DNA of 64,000 nt from Rhodospirillales bacterium URHD0017 (GCA_900110395.1 FODP01000008.1:1-64000); one strand, 5' to 3'; positions 18,846 to 30,772 are shown, numbered from the stretch's first letter. Program-made: numbers and translations. Notes: generated by a model not told the origin, from the letters alone.

Positions 18846-19805
18846 ATGGACGACCGCATCATCGGCCGTATCCCGAGAAGCGTCGAAATGCGCACGCCGG
18901 CCATCGTGTCGGCGATGCTGCATGTCGTCGTGCTGGGGGCGGCGGTGATGAACCTCGACTTCTTCAATCGGCCGCCGCTGATGGATCCCGAGCCGGTGAT
19001 GGTCGACTTCGAGATGATCGACAAGAAGGCCGCGGCGCCCAAGGTCGCCAATCCGCCGCCGCAGCCCAAGGACGTGCCGATCGCCGAGGAGGCGACCAAG
19101 GCGCCGCCGCCCAAGTCGGCCGAGCCGCCGCCCGCACCGGAGAAGCCCAAGCCCGACGTCGCCGAAGCCAAGCCCTTGCCGCCGCCCCCGGTCGAGAAAC
19201 CCAAGCCCGAAACGCCGAAGCCGGCGGAGGACCTTATAGCGCTCAAGCCCAAGGAGCCCGAGCCGCCCAAGGTCGAGAAGCCGCCCGAGCCGCCCAAGCC
19301 TGCGCCCGAGGTCAAGAAGCCAGAGCCGCCCAAGCCCGCGCCACCCAAGCCGCAGCCGGAGAAGAAGAGCGCCGATTCGATCATCGACGACATCCTGAAG
19401 AACAAGCAGTCGCCGCAGAAGCAGCAGACTCCCGAGACGCAGCCCAAGCCGCAGCAGCAGGTGACGCGCCAGGCGCCGGCCGCGCGCAACCTTGCCGACG
19501 TCGTGACGGCGAGCGAGATCGAGGCTGTGCGCAGCAAGATTCGCGACTGCTGGCATACCCAAGGGGGAGCCAGGGACCAGGGCCTGATCGTCACCATGGT
19601 CGTGCAGATGAACCAGGATGGAACGCCGGTGAAGGCCGAGCTTAGGGATGTCGGGCGCTACAACAACGATCCAGTTTTTCGCGCCGCGGCCGATGCCGCT
19701 CATCGCGCCGTCATGAACCCGCGTTGCCATCCGTGGCCCTTGTCACCCGAAAAATACAATTCATGGCGCAACATCACTTTCAACTTCGACCCCCGCGACT
19801 ACTGA
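18846..19805 (+). CDS. tolA: TolA-like energy transducer with Pro/Lys-rich spacer
   Basis: A 319-residue protein linking the inner-membrane TolQR motor to Pal and TolB. One membrane helix lies at about 20-40 (IVSAMLHVVVLGAAVMNL). Residues about 60-195 are Pro, Lys and Glu repeats, so the spacer should be an extended polyproline-type rod and not the Ala/Lys helix of E. coli TolA. The C-terminal globular domain begins near 215 (ASEIEAVRSKIRDCWH), with two cysteines. AGAAGGAGAG precedes the start. Confidence 0.9.
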   Translation: MDDRIIGRIPRSVEMRTPAIVSAMLHVVVLGAAVMNLDFFNRPPLMDPEPVMVDFEMIDKKAAAPKVANPPPQPKDVPIAEEATKAPPPKSAEPPPAPEKPKPDVAEAKPLPPPPVEKPKPETPKPAEDLIALKPKEPEPPKVEKPPEPPKPAPEVKKPEPPKPAPPKPQPEKKSADSIIDDILKNKQSPQKQQTPETQPKPQQQVTRQAPAARNLADVVTASEIEAVRSKIRDCWHTQGGARDQGLIVTMVVQMNQDGTPVKAELRDVGRYNNDPVFRAAADAAHRAVMNPRCHPWPLSPEKYNSWRNITFNFDPRDY

Positions 19806-19837
19806 CAGCCAGACGCGCTATGAGAGACACCCCCTCA

Positions 19838-21178
19838 ATGAACAAGAGGTCCGACATGATGCTTCCCCGACGCTCGACGATCCTCGGCGGCGCAGCACTT
19901 GCCGCCGGCGCCGCCGCCGTTCCCGCGCGCGCCCAGCTCACGATCGACATGACCCGGCCGACCTTCGAGCCGGTGCCGATCGCCATCGTCGATTTCGCCG
20001 GTGACCGCGTGGGCGCCGACATCGCCAACGTCGTGCGCAACGATCTGCAGAACTCCGGCCTGTTCCGCTCGATCCCACCCGGCTCCTTCATCCAGAAGGA
20101 CGTCAATGCCAACGCCCCGCCGCAGTTTCCCGCCTGGCGCCAGATCGGCGCGGCCGGCGTCGTCGTCGGCCAGGTCAGCCAGGCCGGCGGCAACATCAAG
20201 GTCGACTTCCGGCTGTGGGACGTCGTCGTCGGCAACCAGGCGGCCGGGCTCTCCTTCACCAGCCAGCCCGCCAACTGGCGGCGCCTTGCCCACATCATCG
20301 CCGACGCGATCTACAAGCGCGTCACCGGCGAGGAGGGCTACTTCGACACCCGCATCGCCTATGTCGCCGAGAGCGGCCCGGGCAACGCTCGCGTCAAGCG
20401 TATCGCCATCATGGATCAGGACGGCGCCAACAGCCGTTTCATCACCGACGGCCGCACCATCGCGATCACGCCGCGCTTCTCGCCGACGCTGCAGGAGATC
20501 GTCTACATGGCCTACGCGGAGGATCGCAGCCCGCCGCGCGTGTACCTGCAGAACGTCGACAGCGGCCGTCGCGAGCTTCTGGGCAACTTCCCCGGCATGA
20601 GCTTCGCGCCGCGCTTCTCGCCCGACGGCACCAAGGTGGTGATGAGCATTTCGGAGAACGGCCAGAGCGACATCTACGAGATGGACGTGCGTGGCCGCGC
20701 CCTGCGCCGGCTCACCAACACGCCCGCCATCGACACCTCGCCCTGCTTTTCCAACGACGGTTCGCAGATCGTCTTCAACTCCGACCGCGGCGGCAGCCAG
20801 CAGCTCTATGTCATGAGCGCGGGCGGCGGCGGCGAGCGGCGCATCAGCTTCGGCGACGGCCGCTACGCCACGCCGGTATGGTCGCCGCGCGGCGACTGGA
20901 TCGCCTTCACCAAGATCACCGGCGGCAGCTTCGGCATCGGCGTCATGCGGCCCGACGGCGGCGGCGAGCGCATGCTGGCCTCGGGCTTCCTGGTCGAGGG
21001 CCCGACCTGGGCGCCCAACGGCCGTGTGCTGGCCTTCTTCCGCCAGCAGCCGAGCTCGGCGGGTCGCGCGGGCTCGGTCACTTTGCACCAAGTTGACATC
21101 ACCGGACGCTTCGAACGTCAGATACCAACGGCGGGCGACGCATCGGATCCGGCCTGGTCACCCTTGATTCCGCAGTAG
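19838..21178 (+). CDS. tolB: Tol-Pal periplasmic protein TolB
   Basis: A 446-residue periplasmic beta-propeller that binds Pal and TolA. The leader contains PRRSTILGGAALAAGAAA with an RAQ cleavage site near residue 30; the paired arginines suggest Tat export is possible, although Sec is usual. A TolB N-terminal domain is followed by WD40-like blades such as PRFSPDGTKVVMS, PCFSNDGSQIVFNSDRGG and PVWSPRGDWIAFT. An upstream in-frame ATG at 19820 is an alternative start; the frame opens at 19724 inside tolA. Confidence 0.94.
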   Translation: MNKRSDMMLPRRSTILGGAALAAGAAAVPARAQLTIDMTRPTFEPVPIAIVDFAGDRVGADIANVVRNDLQNSGLFRSIPPGSFIQKDVNANAPPQFPAWRQIGAAGVVVGQVSQAGGNIKVDFRLWDVVVGNQAAGLSFTSQPANWRRLAHIIADAIYKRVTGEEGYFDTRIAYVAESGPGNARVKRIAIMDQDGANSRFITDGRTIAITPRFSPTLQEIVYMAYAEDRSPPRVYLQNVDSGRRELLGNFPGMSFAPRFSPDGTKVVMSISENGQSDIYEMDVRGRALRRLTNTPAIDTSPCFSNDGSQIVFNSDRGGSQQLYVMSAGGGGERRISFGDGRYATPVWSPRGDWIAFTKITGGSFGIGVMRPDGGGERMLASGFLVEGPTWAPNGRVLAFFRQQPSSAGRAGSVTLHQVDITGRFERQIPTAGDASDPAWSPLIPQ

Positions 21179-21200
21179 CGAACGATATGATCTTTCTTGT

Positions 21201-21230
21201 CGACCCGAGCGCTTCCTAACGCTCGGGTCG
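21201..21230 (+). other. Perfect 11-bp hairpin between tolB and pal
   Basis: CGACCCGAGCG (21201-21211) pairs perfectly with CGCTCGGGTCG (21220-21230) around an eight-base loop. No T-run follows, so it is not a classic terminator. It more likely marks an RNA processing or stability element that lets pal mRNA, which is needed in large amounts, accumulate separately. Confidence 0.7.
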
Positions 21231-21253
21231 ATGTTGTCAGGGAGCGATGAAAA

Positions 21254-21715
21254 ATGAGGACAATCAAGGCTTTAGCAGCCATGGCGATGATGCTTGTCAT
21301 CGCTGCCTGCAGCAGCAATCAACAGGAGCAAGCCGCCGGGGCATCGACCACCGTCACCCCGGGCTCAGTTGCAGATTTCCGCCAGAACGTCGGCGACCGC
21401 GTGTTCTTCGACACCGACATGTCGAACATCCGCGAGGACGGCCGCCAGACCCTGACCCGTCAGGCCGAGTGGCTGAAGAAGTACACCAACTACCAGATTA
21501 CCATCGCGGGCCACTGCGACGAGCGCGGCACGCGCGAGTACAACCTGGCGCTCGGCGAGCGCCGCGCCAACGCGGCCAAGCAATACCTGGTGGCCCAGGG
21601 CATTCCGGCCCAGCGCATCCAGACGATCAGCTACGGCAAGGAGCGTCCCGATCCGGTCGGCTCCGACGAGGCCGCATGGGCGCGCAACCGCCGCGCCGTG
21701 ACCGAGCTGCAGTAA
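21254..21715 (+). CDS. pal: Peptidoglycan-associated lipoprotein Pal
   Basis: A 153-residue outer-membrane lipoprotein. The signal MRTIKALAAMAMMLVIAAC ends in a lipobox with the lipidated Cys at residue 19. The OmpA-like domain includes VFFDTDMSNI, ITIAGHCDERGTREYNLALG and ARNRRAVTEL, which bind peptidoglycan. It completes the Tol-Pal system that holds the envelope together during constriction. A terminator follows 21 bases after the stop. Confidence 0.96.
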   Translation: MRTIKALAAMAMMLVIAACSSNQQEQAAGASTTVTPGSVADFRQNVGDRVFFDTDMSNIREDGRQTLTRQAEWLKKYTNYQITIAGHCDERGTREYNLALGERRANAAKQYLVAQGIPAQRIQTISYGKERPDPVGSDEAAWARNRRAVTELQ

Positions 21716-21736
21716 GACAGCTCACGTATTCTGGAG

Positions 21737-21767
21737 ACGCCGGTCCTCGTGACCGGCGTTTTCGTTT
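21737..21767 (+). terminator. Rho-independent terminator after pal
   Basis: ACGCCGGTC (21737-21745) pairs with GACCGGCGT (21751-21759) and is followed by TTTCGTTT. It should end most tol-pal transcripts ahead of cpoB. Confidence 0.85.
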
Positions 21768-21825
21768 GGAGGCGGAGCGGCCATGCCTGAAAATGGCCGC
21801 GTTTGCACAGACACTGTCGGCCGCC

Positions 21826-22545
21826 ATGAAGAAGCTTCACACGTCTTTCCTGCTCGCGATCGCGTTCCTGCTGCCGACTGCGGCCGGCGCCCAGCGTGTC
21901 GACCCGGTCCATATCGAAGACCGGTTCAATCAGCTGCAGCAGTCGATCACCCTGCTGACCGGCCAGATCGAGCAACTCCAGTACCGCAACCAGCAGCTCC
22001 AGCAGCAGCTCGAGAAGATGCAGGCGGACTACGAGTATCGGCTCGACCAGATGGAGAAGGGCAAGGGTGGCGGCGGCCCGCGGCCTCCCGGCGGCGCTCA
22101 GGCGGCCGCGCCCGGGCCGGCGCCAACGCCCGCCGCGCCGCCGGCGGCCGCGGCGAACGCTGGCGGCGACCAGATGTACAACGACGCCATGAAGAAACTG
22201 CAGGACGGCGACAATGCCGGCGCCGAGCGCGGCTTCAAGGCCTTCCTGCAGAGCCATTCCAAGCACGCGCTGGCGGGCAACGCGCAGTACTGGCTGGGTG
22301 AGAGCTACTACGCGCGCAAGGATTACCAGAACGCCATGACCGCGTTCGCTGAGGGCTACAAGACCTACAAGACCAGTCCCAAGGGGCCCGACAATCTCCT
22401 GAAGCTCGGCATCACCCTCGCCGTGATGGGCCGCAAGGCCGACTCCTGCCAGGTCTTCGCCAAGTTCAGCCAGGACTATCCGCGCGCCACCGACCTGCAG
22501 AAGCGCCGCGTCGACCAGGAGCGCCAGAAGAACGGCTGCGGGTGA
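21826..22545 (+). CDS. cpoB: Cell division coordinator CpoB (YbgF)
   Basis: A 239-residue periplasmic protein that coordinates cell-wall synthesis and outer-membrane constriction with Tol-Pal. The signal peptide MKKLHTSFLLAIAFLLPTAA has a GAQ cleavage site near residue 23. A coiled coil at about 30-72 (ITLLTGQIEQLQYRNQQLQQ) is followed by a Pro/Ala/Gly linker and TPR repeats from about 115 (YNDAMKKLQDGDNAGAERGF). ATG 21826 gives a clean signal peptide; an upstream ATG at 21793 is less likely. Confidence 0.9.
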   Translation: MKKLHTSFLLAIAFLLPTAAGAQRVDPVHIEDRFNQLQQSITLLTGQIEQLQYRNQQLQQQLEKMQADYEYRLDQMEKGKGGGGPRPPGGAQAAAPGPAPTPAAPPAAAANAGGDQMYNDAMKKLQDGDNAGAERGFKAFLQSHSKHALAGNAQYWLGESYYARKDYQNAMTAFAEGYKTYKTSPKGPDNLLKLGITLAVMGRKADSCQVFAKFSQDYPRATDLQKRRVDQERQKNGCG

Positions 22546-23621
22546 GCGCGGCCGACGACCGGCCCCTCGACGCCGCAGACTTCGCGCGGCTGATGGTGCC
22601 GTTCGAGCCGTTCGAACGCTCAGCCGTCATGGCCGTCGCCGTCTCCGGCGGACGCGATTCGCTTGCCCTGGCATTGCTGGCGCACGGATGGGCGGCTACG
22701 CGCGGCGGCCGGATCGTCGGCTTGATCGTCGACCATGCGCTACGACCGGAGTCGACGGCGGAAGCGGCGACGACTGAGGCTCGGCTGCGAAACCTTGGCT
22801 GCGATGCCGAGATCCTGCGCTGGTCGGAGGTCAAGCCGCGCGCCGGCCTGCAGGAAGCGGCGCGCGCGGCGCGCTATCGCCTGCTGCGCGAGGCCTGCCG
22901 CCGGCGCGGCATTCTCCATTTGCTGGTCGCCCACCATGCCGATGATCAGGACGAGACGGTGGCCATGCGCGCCGCCCGGCAGAGCGGGGCCGATGGCCTC
23001 GCCGGCATGTCGGCAGCGATCGAGCTGCCGGAGGTGCGCCTGCTGCGGCCGCTGCTGGGCGTGTCCCGGTCGCGCCTTACCGCGACGCTGCTCGTGCGTG
23101 GCGTGCCGTGGCTCGACGATCCCTCCAACGCCGATCCGCGCTTCGAGCGGGCAAGGCTGCGCGCGGGCCAGCGGCCGCTGGGGCCCGCGGCCGATACCGG
23201 ACGGCCAGGCCGCGAGCAGAGGCTCGCCGCAGCCTCGGTCGAGGCCCTCGACGTCTCGCCGACAGGCGAGGTTGCCGTCGACCGGTCGGCATTCCTGCGC
23301 CTGGGGCGGGACCAGCAGGCGCGGCTGTTGAGTCGGGTGGTCCAGGCCGTCGGCGGCGGCGATCACCCGCCGCGGCGAGATCGGCTGGACCGGGCGGTCG
23401 GCCGTCTTTGCGGCGTTGTAGAGCGAGGAAAATCCGGCATTGCCTCGGATTTCACTCTGTCTGCATGTAGGTTGCTGCTGCGACAAGTCCCGCAAAGCCG
23501 GCGCCTGCAGTGGATTGTTCAGCCCGAGCATGGCAGGAGAGATGGCAGAAACGGGGCGCAGTCCCTGATTCCGGCTGCTTTTTTTGCTTGCGGCGCGCGC
23601 CTTGCTTCCCATTTAGAATGA
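22542..23621 (+). CDS. tilS: tRNA(Ile)-lysidine synthase
   Basis: A 359-residue enzyme that converts cytidine 34 of tRNA-Ile(CAU) to lysidine. The PP-loop is [10 protein letters not shown] at residues 35-44, and [19 protein letters not shown] near 130-148 is the second TilS signature. The C-terminal part after about 225 is poorly conserved and lacks an obvious full TilS-C domain. The start is GTG at 22542, overlapping the cpoB stop by four bases. Confidence 0.9.
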   Translation: MSAADDRPLDAADFARLMVPFEPFERSAVMAVAVSGGRDSLALALLAHGWAATRGGRIVGLIVDHALRPESTAEAATTEARLRNLGCDAEILRWSEVKPRAGLQEAARAARYRLLREACRRRGILHLLVAHHADDQDETVAMRAARQSGADGLAGMSAAIELPEVRLLRPLLGVSRSRLTATLLVRGVPWLDDPSNADPRFERARLRAGQRPLGPAADTGRPGREQRLAAASVEALDVSPTGEVAVDRSAFLRLGRDQQARLLSRVVQAVGGGDHPPRRDRLDRAVGRLCGVVERGKSGIASDFTLSACRLLLRQVPQSRRLQWIVQPEHGRRDGRNGAQSLIPAAFFACGARLASHLE

Positions 23622-23646
23622 TCTCGCATCCAGTTGGAAAACACCC

Positions 23647-25592
<1,946 letters not shown>

Positions 25593-25596
<4 letters not shown>

Positions 25597-26411
25597 CGCG
25601 AAGCTTTGCCGGCGTCGCCCTCGATCGCCCGAGGATCATGGCGATCGTCAATGTGACGCCGGACTCGTTTTCAGACGGCGGCGAACGCCTCGACCCAGCG
25701 CAGGCCATCGACGATGGCCTGCGTTTCGTTTCTGAGGGGGCCGACATCGTCGATGTCGGCGGTGAATCGACCCGGCCGGGCTCGCGCGCCATCGATGCCG
25801 ATGAGGAGCTGCAACGCGTCCTGCCGGTGGTGACGGGACTTGCCAGACGCGGCCTCGTGGTGTCGATCGACACCCGCCGTGCTGCCGTGGCGCGCGCCTG
25901 CCTCGATGCGGGCGCGCGCATCGTCAACGACGTGTCGGCGCTGCAGGACGATCCGGCCTTGATGCCTCTGGTCGCCGAGCGCGGCGCGCCGGTCGTGCTG
26001 ATGCACCGCGCCGGCCGTGCCGAGGACAAGTACGCGGTGCTGCCCTATGCCAACGTCGTCGAGGAGGTGCGCCAGTTCCTGGTGCAACGCGCCGAGGCGT
26101 GCCAGATCGCAGGGATCGCACGCGAGCGAATCGCCCTCGATCCCGGCCTGGGCTTCGGCAAAAGCGTGCAGGAGAACGTCGACCTGGTCGCCGGCGCCGG
26201 CCGCTTGGCCGAGGCCGGTTATCCCGTATTGATCGGCGCCTCGCGCAAAAGCTTCATCGGTCGGTTGACCGGCATCGAGGAGCCGCGCCGGCGCGATCCG
26301 GCCTCGATCTGGCTTGCCGTCGAGGCCGCCCGGCGCGGGGCGGCCTTTGTGCGGGTCCACGACGTCGCCGGCACGCGGCAGGCCCTCGCGGTTTCGCTGG
26401 TAATGCGATAA
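25593..26411 (+). CDS. folP: Dihydropteroate synthase
   Basis: A 272-residue enzyme joining p-aminobenzoate to the pterin diphosphate in folate synthesis; it is the sulfonamide target. Motifs are [13 protein letters not shown] near residues 17-29, [13 protein letters not shown] at about 51-63, VSIDTRR, and the C-terminal [12 protein letters not shown]. The TTG start at 25593 overlaps the ftsH stop by four bases; an ATG at 25638 would cut off the first strand. The order ftsH-folP-glmM is widely conserved. Confidence 0.93.
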
Positions 26412-26422
26412 AATTGCATTCC

Positions 26423-27778
26423 ATGGCACGTCAACTCTTCGGCACCGACGGCGTTCGCGGTCGTGCCAACTCAAGCCCGATGACCGCCGAGATCGCCATG
26501 CGCATCGGCATGGCGGCGGGCCAGGTCTTCAATCGCGGCGATCATCGCCACCGCGTCGTCATCGGCAAGGACACGCGGCTCAGCGGCTACATGATCGAGC
26601 AGGCGCTGACTGCGGGCTTCCTGTCGGTCGGCATGGACGTGCTGCTGCTCGGACCGCTGCCGACGCCGGCGGTCGGCTTCCTGACGCGCTCGATGCGCGC
26701 CGACATGGGCGTGGTGGTCTCCGCCTCGCACAATGCCTACGAGGACAACGGCATCAAGCTGTTCGGGCCGGATGGCTTCAAGCTCTCCGATGCCGTCGAA
26801 ACCGAGATCGAAGCGCTTGTCGCGGAGCCCGCGAAGATCAAGCTGGCGGGTTCGCGCGCCATCGGCCGTGCCAAGCGGCTCGACGACGCCGACGGCCGCT
26901 ACATCGAGGCGGTGAAGGCCTCGGTGCGGCGTCGCCTCGACCTCACCGGCCTCAAGATCGTCGTCGATTGCGCCAATGGCGCCGCCTACAAGGTCGCGCC
27001 CACCGTGCTGTGGGAGCTCGGCGCCGAGGTCGTCCCGATGGCGGTGGCGCCCGACGGATTCAACATCAACACCAAGTGCGGCTCGACCCATCCCGAGCTC
27101 CTGCAGGAGAACGTCGTGATGCACGGTGCCGACATCGGCATCGCGTTCGATGGCGACGCCGATCGCGTCATCCTAGTAAGCGAGCAGGGCCGTGTGATCG
27201 ACGGCGACCAGCTGATGGCGACCATCGCCAACCGCTGGGCCAAGGATGGCCGGCTGGTCGGCGGCGGCCTGGTCGCCACGGTGATGTCCAACCTCGGCCT
27301 CGAGCGCTATCTCGGCGAGCGCAAGCTCAGCCTGGTGCGGGCGGCGGTCGGCGACCGCTATGTGCTCGAACGCATGCGCGCCGACGGCTACAATCTCGGC
27401 GGCGAGCAGTCCGGCCACATCATCATGACCGACCACGCCACGACCGGCGACGGCCTGATGGCGGCGCTGCAGGCGCTGTCGGCGATGATCAAGAGCCGCA
27501 AGCCCGCCAGCGAGGCCTTCCGCGCCTTCGTGCCGGTGCCGCAGCTGCTGAGGAACGTGCGCGTGGGCAACGCCAACGAAGCGCTTGCCGCGGCCGCCGT
27601 GACCAAGGCGATCGCCGACGCCGAGGCGCGGCTCGGCAAGTCGGGCCGCATCCTGGTCCGCAAGTCGGGCACCGAGCCGCTGATCCGCGTCATGGCCGAG
27701 GGCGACGATTCGGATCTCGTGCGCACCTGCGTCGACCAGGTCATCGAGGCGATCCCGCAGACGAAGGCGCCGGCATGA
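26423..27778 (+). CDS. glmM: Phosphoglucosamine mutase
   Basis: A 451-residue enzyme converting glucosamine 6-phosphate to glucosamine 1-phosphate for UDP-GlcNAc and thus peptidoglycan. The active phosphoserine is Ser102 in [13 protein letters not shown], the same position as in E. coli. The metal loop DGDADRVI and the C-terminal phosphate-binding [12 protein letters not shown] are present. ATG 26423 starts the normal [12 protein letters not shown]-terminus. Its stop overlaps the thiD start. Confidence 0.96.
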   Translation: MARQLFGTDGVRGRANSSPMTAEIAMRIGMAAGQVFNRGDHRHRVVIGKDTRLSGYMIEQALTAGFLSVGMDVLLLGPLPTPAVGFLTRSMRADMGVVVSASHNAYEDNGIKLFGPDGFKLSDAVETEIEALVAEPAKIKLAGSRAIGRAKRLDDADGRYIEAVKASVRRRLDLTGLKIVVDCANGAAYKVAPTVLWELGAEVVPMAVAPDGFNINTKCGSTHPELLQENVVMHGADIGIAFDGDADRVILVSEQGRVIDGDQLMATIANRWAKDGRLVGGGLVATVMSNLGLERYLGERKLSLVRAAVGDRYVLERMRADGYNLGGEQSGHIIMTDHATTGDGLMAALQALSAMIKSRKPASEAFRAFVPVPQLLRNVRVGNANEALAAAAVTKAIADAEARLGKSGRILVRKSGTEPLIRVMAEGDDSDLVRTCVDQVIEAIPQTKAPA

Positions 27779-28569
27779 AAGGTCGTGTCCTGATCGTCGC
27801 CGGCTCGGACTCCGGCGGCGGGGCGGGCATCCAGGCGGACATCAAGGCGGTCACCGCCATGAACGGCTTCGCCGCCACCGCCATCACCGCGCTCACCGCC
27901 CAGAACACGGAGGGCGTGCACGGCGTCGTGCCGGTCGAGCCCGCCTTCATCGCCCAGCAGATCGAGGTCGTGCTGAGCGACATCGGCGCCGATGCGCTCA
28001 AGACCGGCATGCTGCACAGCGCCGAGGTGATCGGCGTGGTCGCCTCGTCGCTGAAGAAGCACGCGCCCGGTGTGCCCCTGGTGGTCGATCCGGTGATGGT
28101 GGCCAAGGGTGGCCATCGCCTGCTGCTCAGCGCGGCCGAGGCGGCGCTGCGCGACGTGCTGCTGCCGATGGCGGCGCTGATCACGCCCAACCTGCCCGAG
28201 GCCGAGGTGCTGGCGGGCTTTCCGGTGCGCAACGAGGCCGACATGCGGCGCGCTGCCGAGCGGTTGGCGCAACTCGGTGCCCGCGCCGTGCTGCTGAAGG
28301 GCGGCCATCTCGAGAGCGACACCGTCGTCGACCTCCTGCTGCACGACGGCCGCGTCGAGCGCTTCGCCGATCCGCGCATCAAGTCCAGGCATACCCACGG
28401 CACCGGCTGCACTCTCGCCTCGGCAACTGCCGCCGGCCTGGCGCAGAAGATGAGCCTGTTAGACGCGGTGGCCCGCGCGCGTTCCTACGTCCGCCAGGCC
28501 ATCGAGACCGCTCCCGGCTTCGGCCGCGGCCACGGCCCGCTCAACCACGCAGTGACGGTCAGGTCATAG
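27775..28569 (+). CDS. thiD: Hydroxymethylpyrimidine/phosphomethylpyrimidine kinase
   Basis: A 264-residue ribokinase-fold enzyme that phosphorylates HMP and HMP-phosphate for thiamine synthesis. Hallmarks are [20 protein letters not shown] at 5-24, [13 protein letters not shown] near 105 and the anion-hole [16 protein letters not shown] around 205-220. It overlaps glmM by four bases, so it is expressed from the cell-wall operon; no TPP riboswitch is seen. It converges on the hydrolase gene with a six-base gap. Confidence 0.94.
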   Translation: MKGRVLIVAGSDSGGGAGIQADIKAVTAMNGFAATAITALTAQNTEGVHGVVPVEPAFIAQQIEVVLSDIGADALKTGMLHSAEVIGVVASSLKKHAPGVPLVVDPVMVAKGGHRLLLSAAEAALRDVLLPMAALITPNLPEAEVLAGFPVRNEADMRRAAERLAQLGARAVLLKGGHLESDTVVDLLLHDGRVERFADPRIKSRHTHGTGCTLASATAAGLAQKMSLLDAVARARSYVRQAIETAPGFGRGHGPLNHAVTVRS

Positions 28570-28575
28570 CTCCCG

Positions 28576-29448
28576 TCAGATCAGCGGCGCCTTGGGATCG
28601 AGAGGCTCGGCCGGGGTCCACCGGCCGGCTTCGGCCAGCATCAGGAAGTTCCAAAGCTCGCGGTTGAAGGCGTCGGGCTCCTCGATGTTGACCGTGTGGC
28701 CTGTCTTGGCGAACAGCGCGAGGCCGGCATTGGGCAGCATGCGTTTTAGCCACAGGCTGGGCTGCAGGCAGGGTTCGTCCTCGTCGCCGCAGATGATCAG
28801 CACCGGCAGGTCGAGCTTCTTCCATTCGGCCTCGAAGTCGTACAGCGACGGCCGCTTGCCCTGGTACTCCTGCATGGTGTTGGCCGAGCCGACGTCGGGA
28901 TGCTCCGACAGGTGTTTGACGAACTCGGCGAAGCCGCGCGGGTCCTTCTGCTTGAAGCGCGAGCGTGTTGGATTCTTTGTGAGCGCGTTGGCGTACTTCG
29001 CCATGCCTTCCTTGCGGATGCGGGCGGCGGTGGCCAGGGCGTCCTTCTTGAATTGCTCGTGGCCCTCGCGTCCGGCGCCTGAGCCGACACCGGCGAGCGT
29101 CAGCGTGAGCGCCCGATTGGCATACTGCCGGCCGAAGTGCGCGGTCGCGAAGGCGCCCTGGGAGAGACCCACGATGTGCGCCTTGTCGATCTTGAGGTGG
29201 TCGAGCATGTGTTTGGCGTCGTCAACCGCGTGTTGCTGGCCGTACATCGCTTCGACCTCTGGTACGTCGGAGCCGGGATAGCCGCGGAAGGAATAGGTGA
29301 TGCAGCGGTAGCGCCGCGAGAAGAAGCGCATCTGCGGTTCCCAACTCCGCCAGTCGCCACTATATTCATGAACGAACAGGATCGGCGTGCCGCTGCCTGA
29401 CTCCTCGTAGTAGAGCTTCACGCCGTCAGGTGTCGTCGCGTGCGGCAT
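28576..29448 (-). CDS. Alpha/beta hydrolase
   Basis: A 290-residue soluble hydrolase of the alpha/beta fold. The nucleophile elbow is GLSQG near residue 95, the oxyanion segment is ILFVHEYSGDW near 23-33, the acid is likely in ICGDEDEP and the catalytic His in TGHTVNIEEPDAF. The Phe/Tyr-rich N-terminus resembles 3-oxoadipate enol-lactonase and haloalkane-type relatives, but the substrate cannot be told. It lies alone between thiD (convergent) and an upstream palindromic repeat. Confidence 0.85.
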   Translation of the reverse strand: MPHATTPDGVKLYYEESGSGTPILFVHEYSGDWRSWEPQMRFFSRRYRCITYSFRGYPGSDVPEVEAMYGQQHAVDDAKHMLDHLKIDKAHIVGLSQGAFATAHFGRQYANRALTLTLAGVGSGAGREGHEQFKKDALATAARIRKEGMAKYANALTKNPTRSRFKQKDPRGFAEFVKHLSEHPDVGSANTMQEYQGKRPSLYDFEAEWKKLDLPVLIICGDEDEPCLQPSLWLKRMLPNAGLALFAKTGHTVNIEEPDAFNRELWNFLMLAEAGRWTPAEPLDPKAPLI

Positions 29449-29467
29449 GGATCACCTCGTTAAATCC

Positions 29468-29585
29468 GTCATCCCGACCGGAGCCTCGCGAAGCGAGGCG
29501 TAGTGGAGGGACCTGTTTTGTTGATGCGTCGACAAAACAGGTCCCTCGACTACGCCGCCCTTCGGGCGGCTCCGCTCGGGATGAC
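29468..29585. repeat. Class C palindromic repeat (GTCATCCCGA ... TCGGGATGAC)
   Basis: The ends GTCATCCCGA (29468-29477) and TCGGGATGAC (29576-29585) are exact inverted copies. Nested within is a second inverted pair containing GGGACCTGTTTTGT and ACAAAACAGGTCCC around 29518-29544, plus two small side hairpins. The whole element could fold into one long cruciform. A shorter relative lies at 45251-45322. Confidence 0.85.
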
Positions 29586-29593
29586 GGGAAATG

Positions 29594-30772
29594 TCAGGCA
29601 CCGAACCTTTCCAATCGCTCCAGCACGGCCGGGATCTTGTCGTCGGCGACGTTGGCGAAGGCGAGTCGTACGAAGCGCTCCTGGCCCGCGCCGAACATGT
29701 CGCCCGGGATGGTCAGAAGGTTCTCCTCGTCGGCGAGCTTCTTTGACACCGCGGTCGAGCGCTGGCTGGCGAACGGATGCTCCACATAGGCGAAGTAGGC
29801 GCCGATGCTGACCAGGCGCCAGCGGTTCGAGCGCTGCAGGCCGCTGCCCAGAAGGTCGGCGCGCGCCTTCAGGCCCTCGGTGTTGCGTCGCGCCCAGGGC
29901 AGCAGGTTCTTCAGGCCGTACAGCGCGGCCTCCTGGCCGAGCCGCGGCGGACAGATCGACACGCAGTCCATCGCCTTCTCGATTTCCGAGATCAGCGCGG
30001 CGCCGGCGGTGATGCCGCCGACGCGATAGCCGGTCAGCGCGAAGACCTTCGAGAAGCTGTAGAGGTGGACCAGCGTCCCGCGCCAGCCGGGATTGCTGAA
30101 CAGCTCGTGCGGCCGCGTCCCCTCGGGCAGGAAGTCCTTGTAGGTCTCGTCGAGCAGCAGGGCGATGCCGTGGCGCTGCGCCAGCTCGTAGAAGGCGTGG
30201 ATGGTCTCGCGCGGATAGACCGCGCCGGTCGGGTTGTTGGGCGAGATCAGGACGATGGCGCGCGTCCTTGGCCCGATCAGCTTGGCTGCATCCTCGGCAT
30301 TGGGCACGGCACCGGAACCCGGCCGGAAGTCGAGCGACACCGGCTCGACGCCCTGCATGCGCATCCACATGTCGTGATTGAAGTAGTGGGGACGGGGCAG
30401 GATCACCTGGTCGCCGGCCTTGGCGATGCTCATCAGCGCGAGGCAGAAGGCCTGGTTGCAGCCCGAGGTGATGCCGACCTCGCCCGCCGTGATCGGCGCG
30501 CCGTAGAAGCCCGCGAGGTGGGCAGCGAAGCTCTCCCGCAGCGCCGCTATGCCGAGGATCGGCGTGTAGCCGTGCATCGTCGGGTCGAGCAGCAGCTCGC
30601 CGAGATGCTTCCTGAGCTCGATTGCCGGCGGATAGCCCGGCACCGCCTGGCTGAGATCGATCAGCGGCCGGTCGGCGGGAAAGGTTCGGTTCAGTACCCA
30701 GCGCTTGGTCTCGCCGATGGGCGAGGGGTCGACGGCGGCGAGCCAGGGATTGGCCGTTGGAATTTGTTGCAT
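29594..30772 (-). CDS. Class I/II pyridoxal-phosphate aminotransferase
   Basis: A 392-residue fold-type I aminotransferase. NPNNPTGAVYPRE is the conserved Asn-Pro loop, the PLP lysine is in YSFSKVFALTGYRVG near residue 230, and an N-terminal ADRPLIDLSQAVPGYPP binds substrate. The frame begins at a GTG (30784); the ATG at 30772 is preferred although its ribosome site is weak. Specificity cannot be assigned; glutamate-dependent transamination of aromatic or aliphatic amino acids is usual. Its upstream region is shared with the divergent ABC importer. Confidence 0.82.
   Translation of the reverse strand: MQQIPTANPWLAAVDPSPIGETKRWVLNRTFPADRPLIDLSQAVPGYPPAIELRKHLGELLLDPTMHGYTPILGIAALRESFAAHLAGFYGAPITAGEVGITSGCNQAFCLALMSIAKAGDQVILPRPHYFNHDMWMRMQGVEPVSLDFRPGSGAVPNAEDAAKLIGPRTRAIVLISPNNPTGAVYPRETIHAFYELAQRHGIALLLDETYKDFLPEGTRPHELFSNPGWRGTLVHLYSFSKVFALTGYRVGGITAGAALISEIEKAMDCVSICPPRLGQEAALYGLKNLLPWARRNTEGLKARADLLGSGLQRSNRWRLVSIGAYFAYVEHPFASQRSTAVSKKLADEENLLTIPGDMFGAGQERFVRLAFANVADDKIPAVLERLERFGA

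Noticed and set aside
27700..27775. TPP riboswitch before thiD
   Set aside because: thiD overlaps glmM by four bases, leaving no untranslated leader, and the thi-box core is absent.
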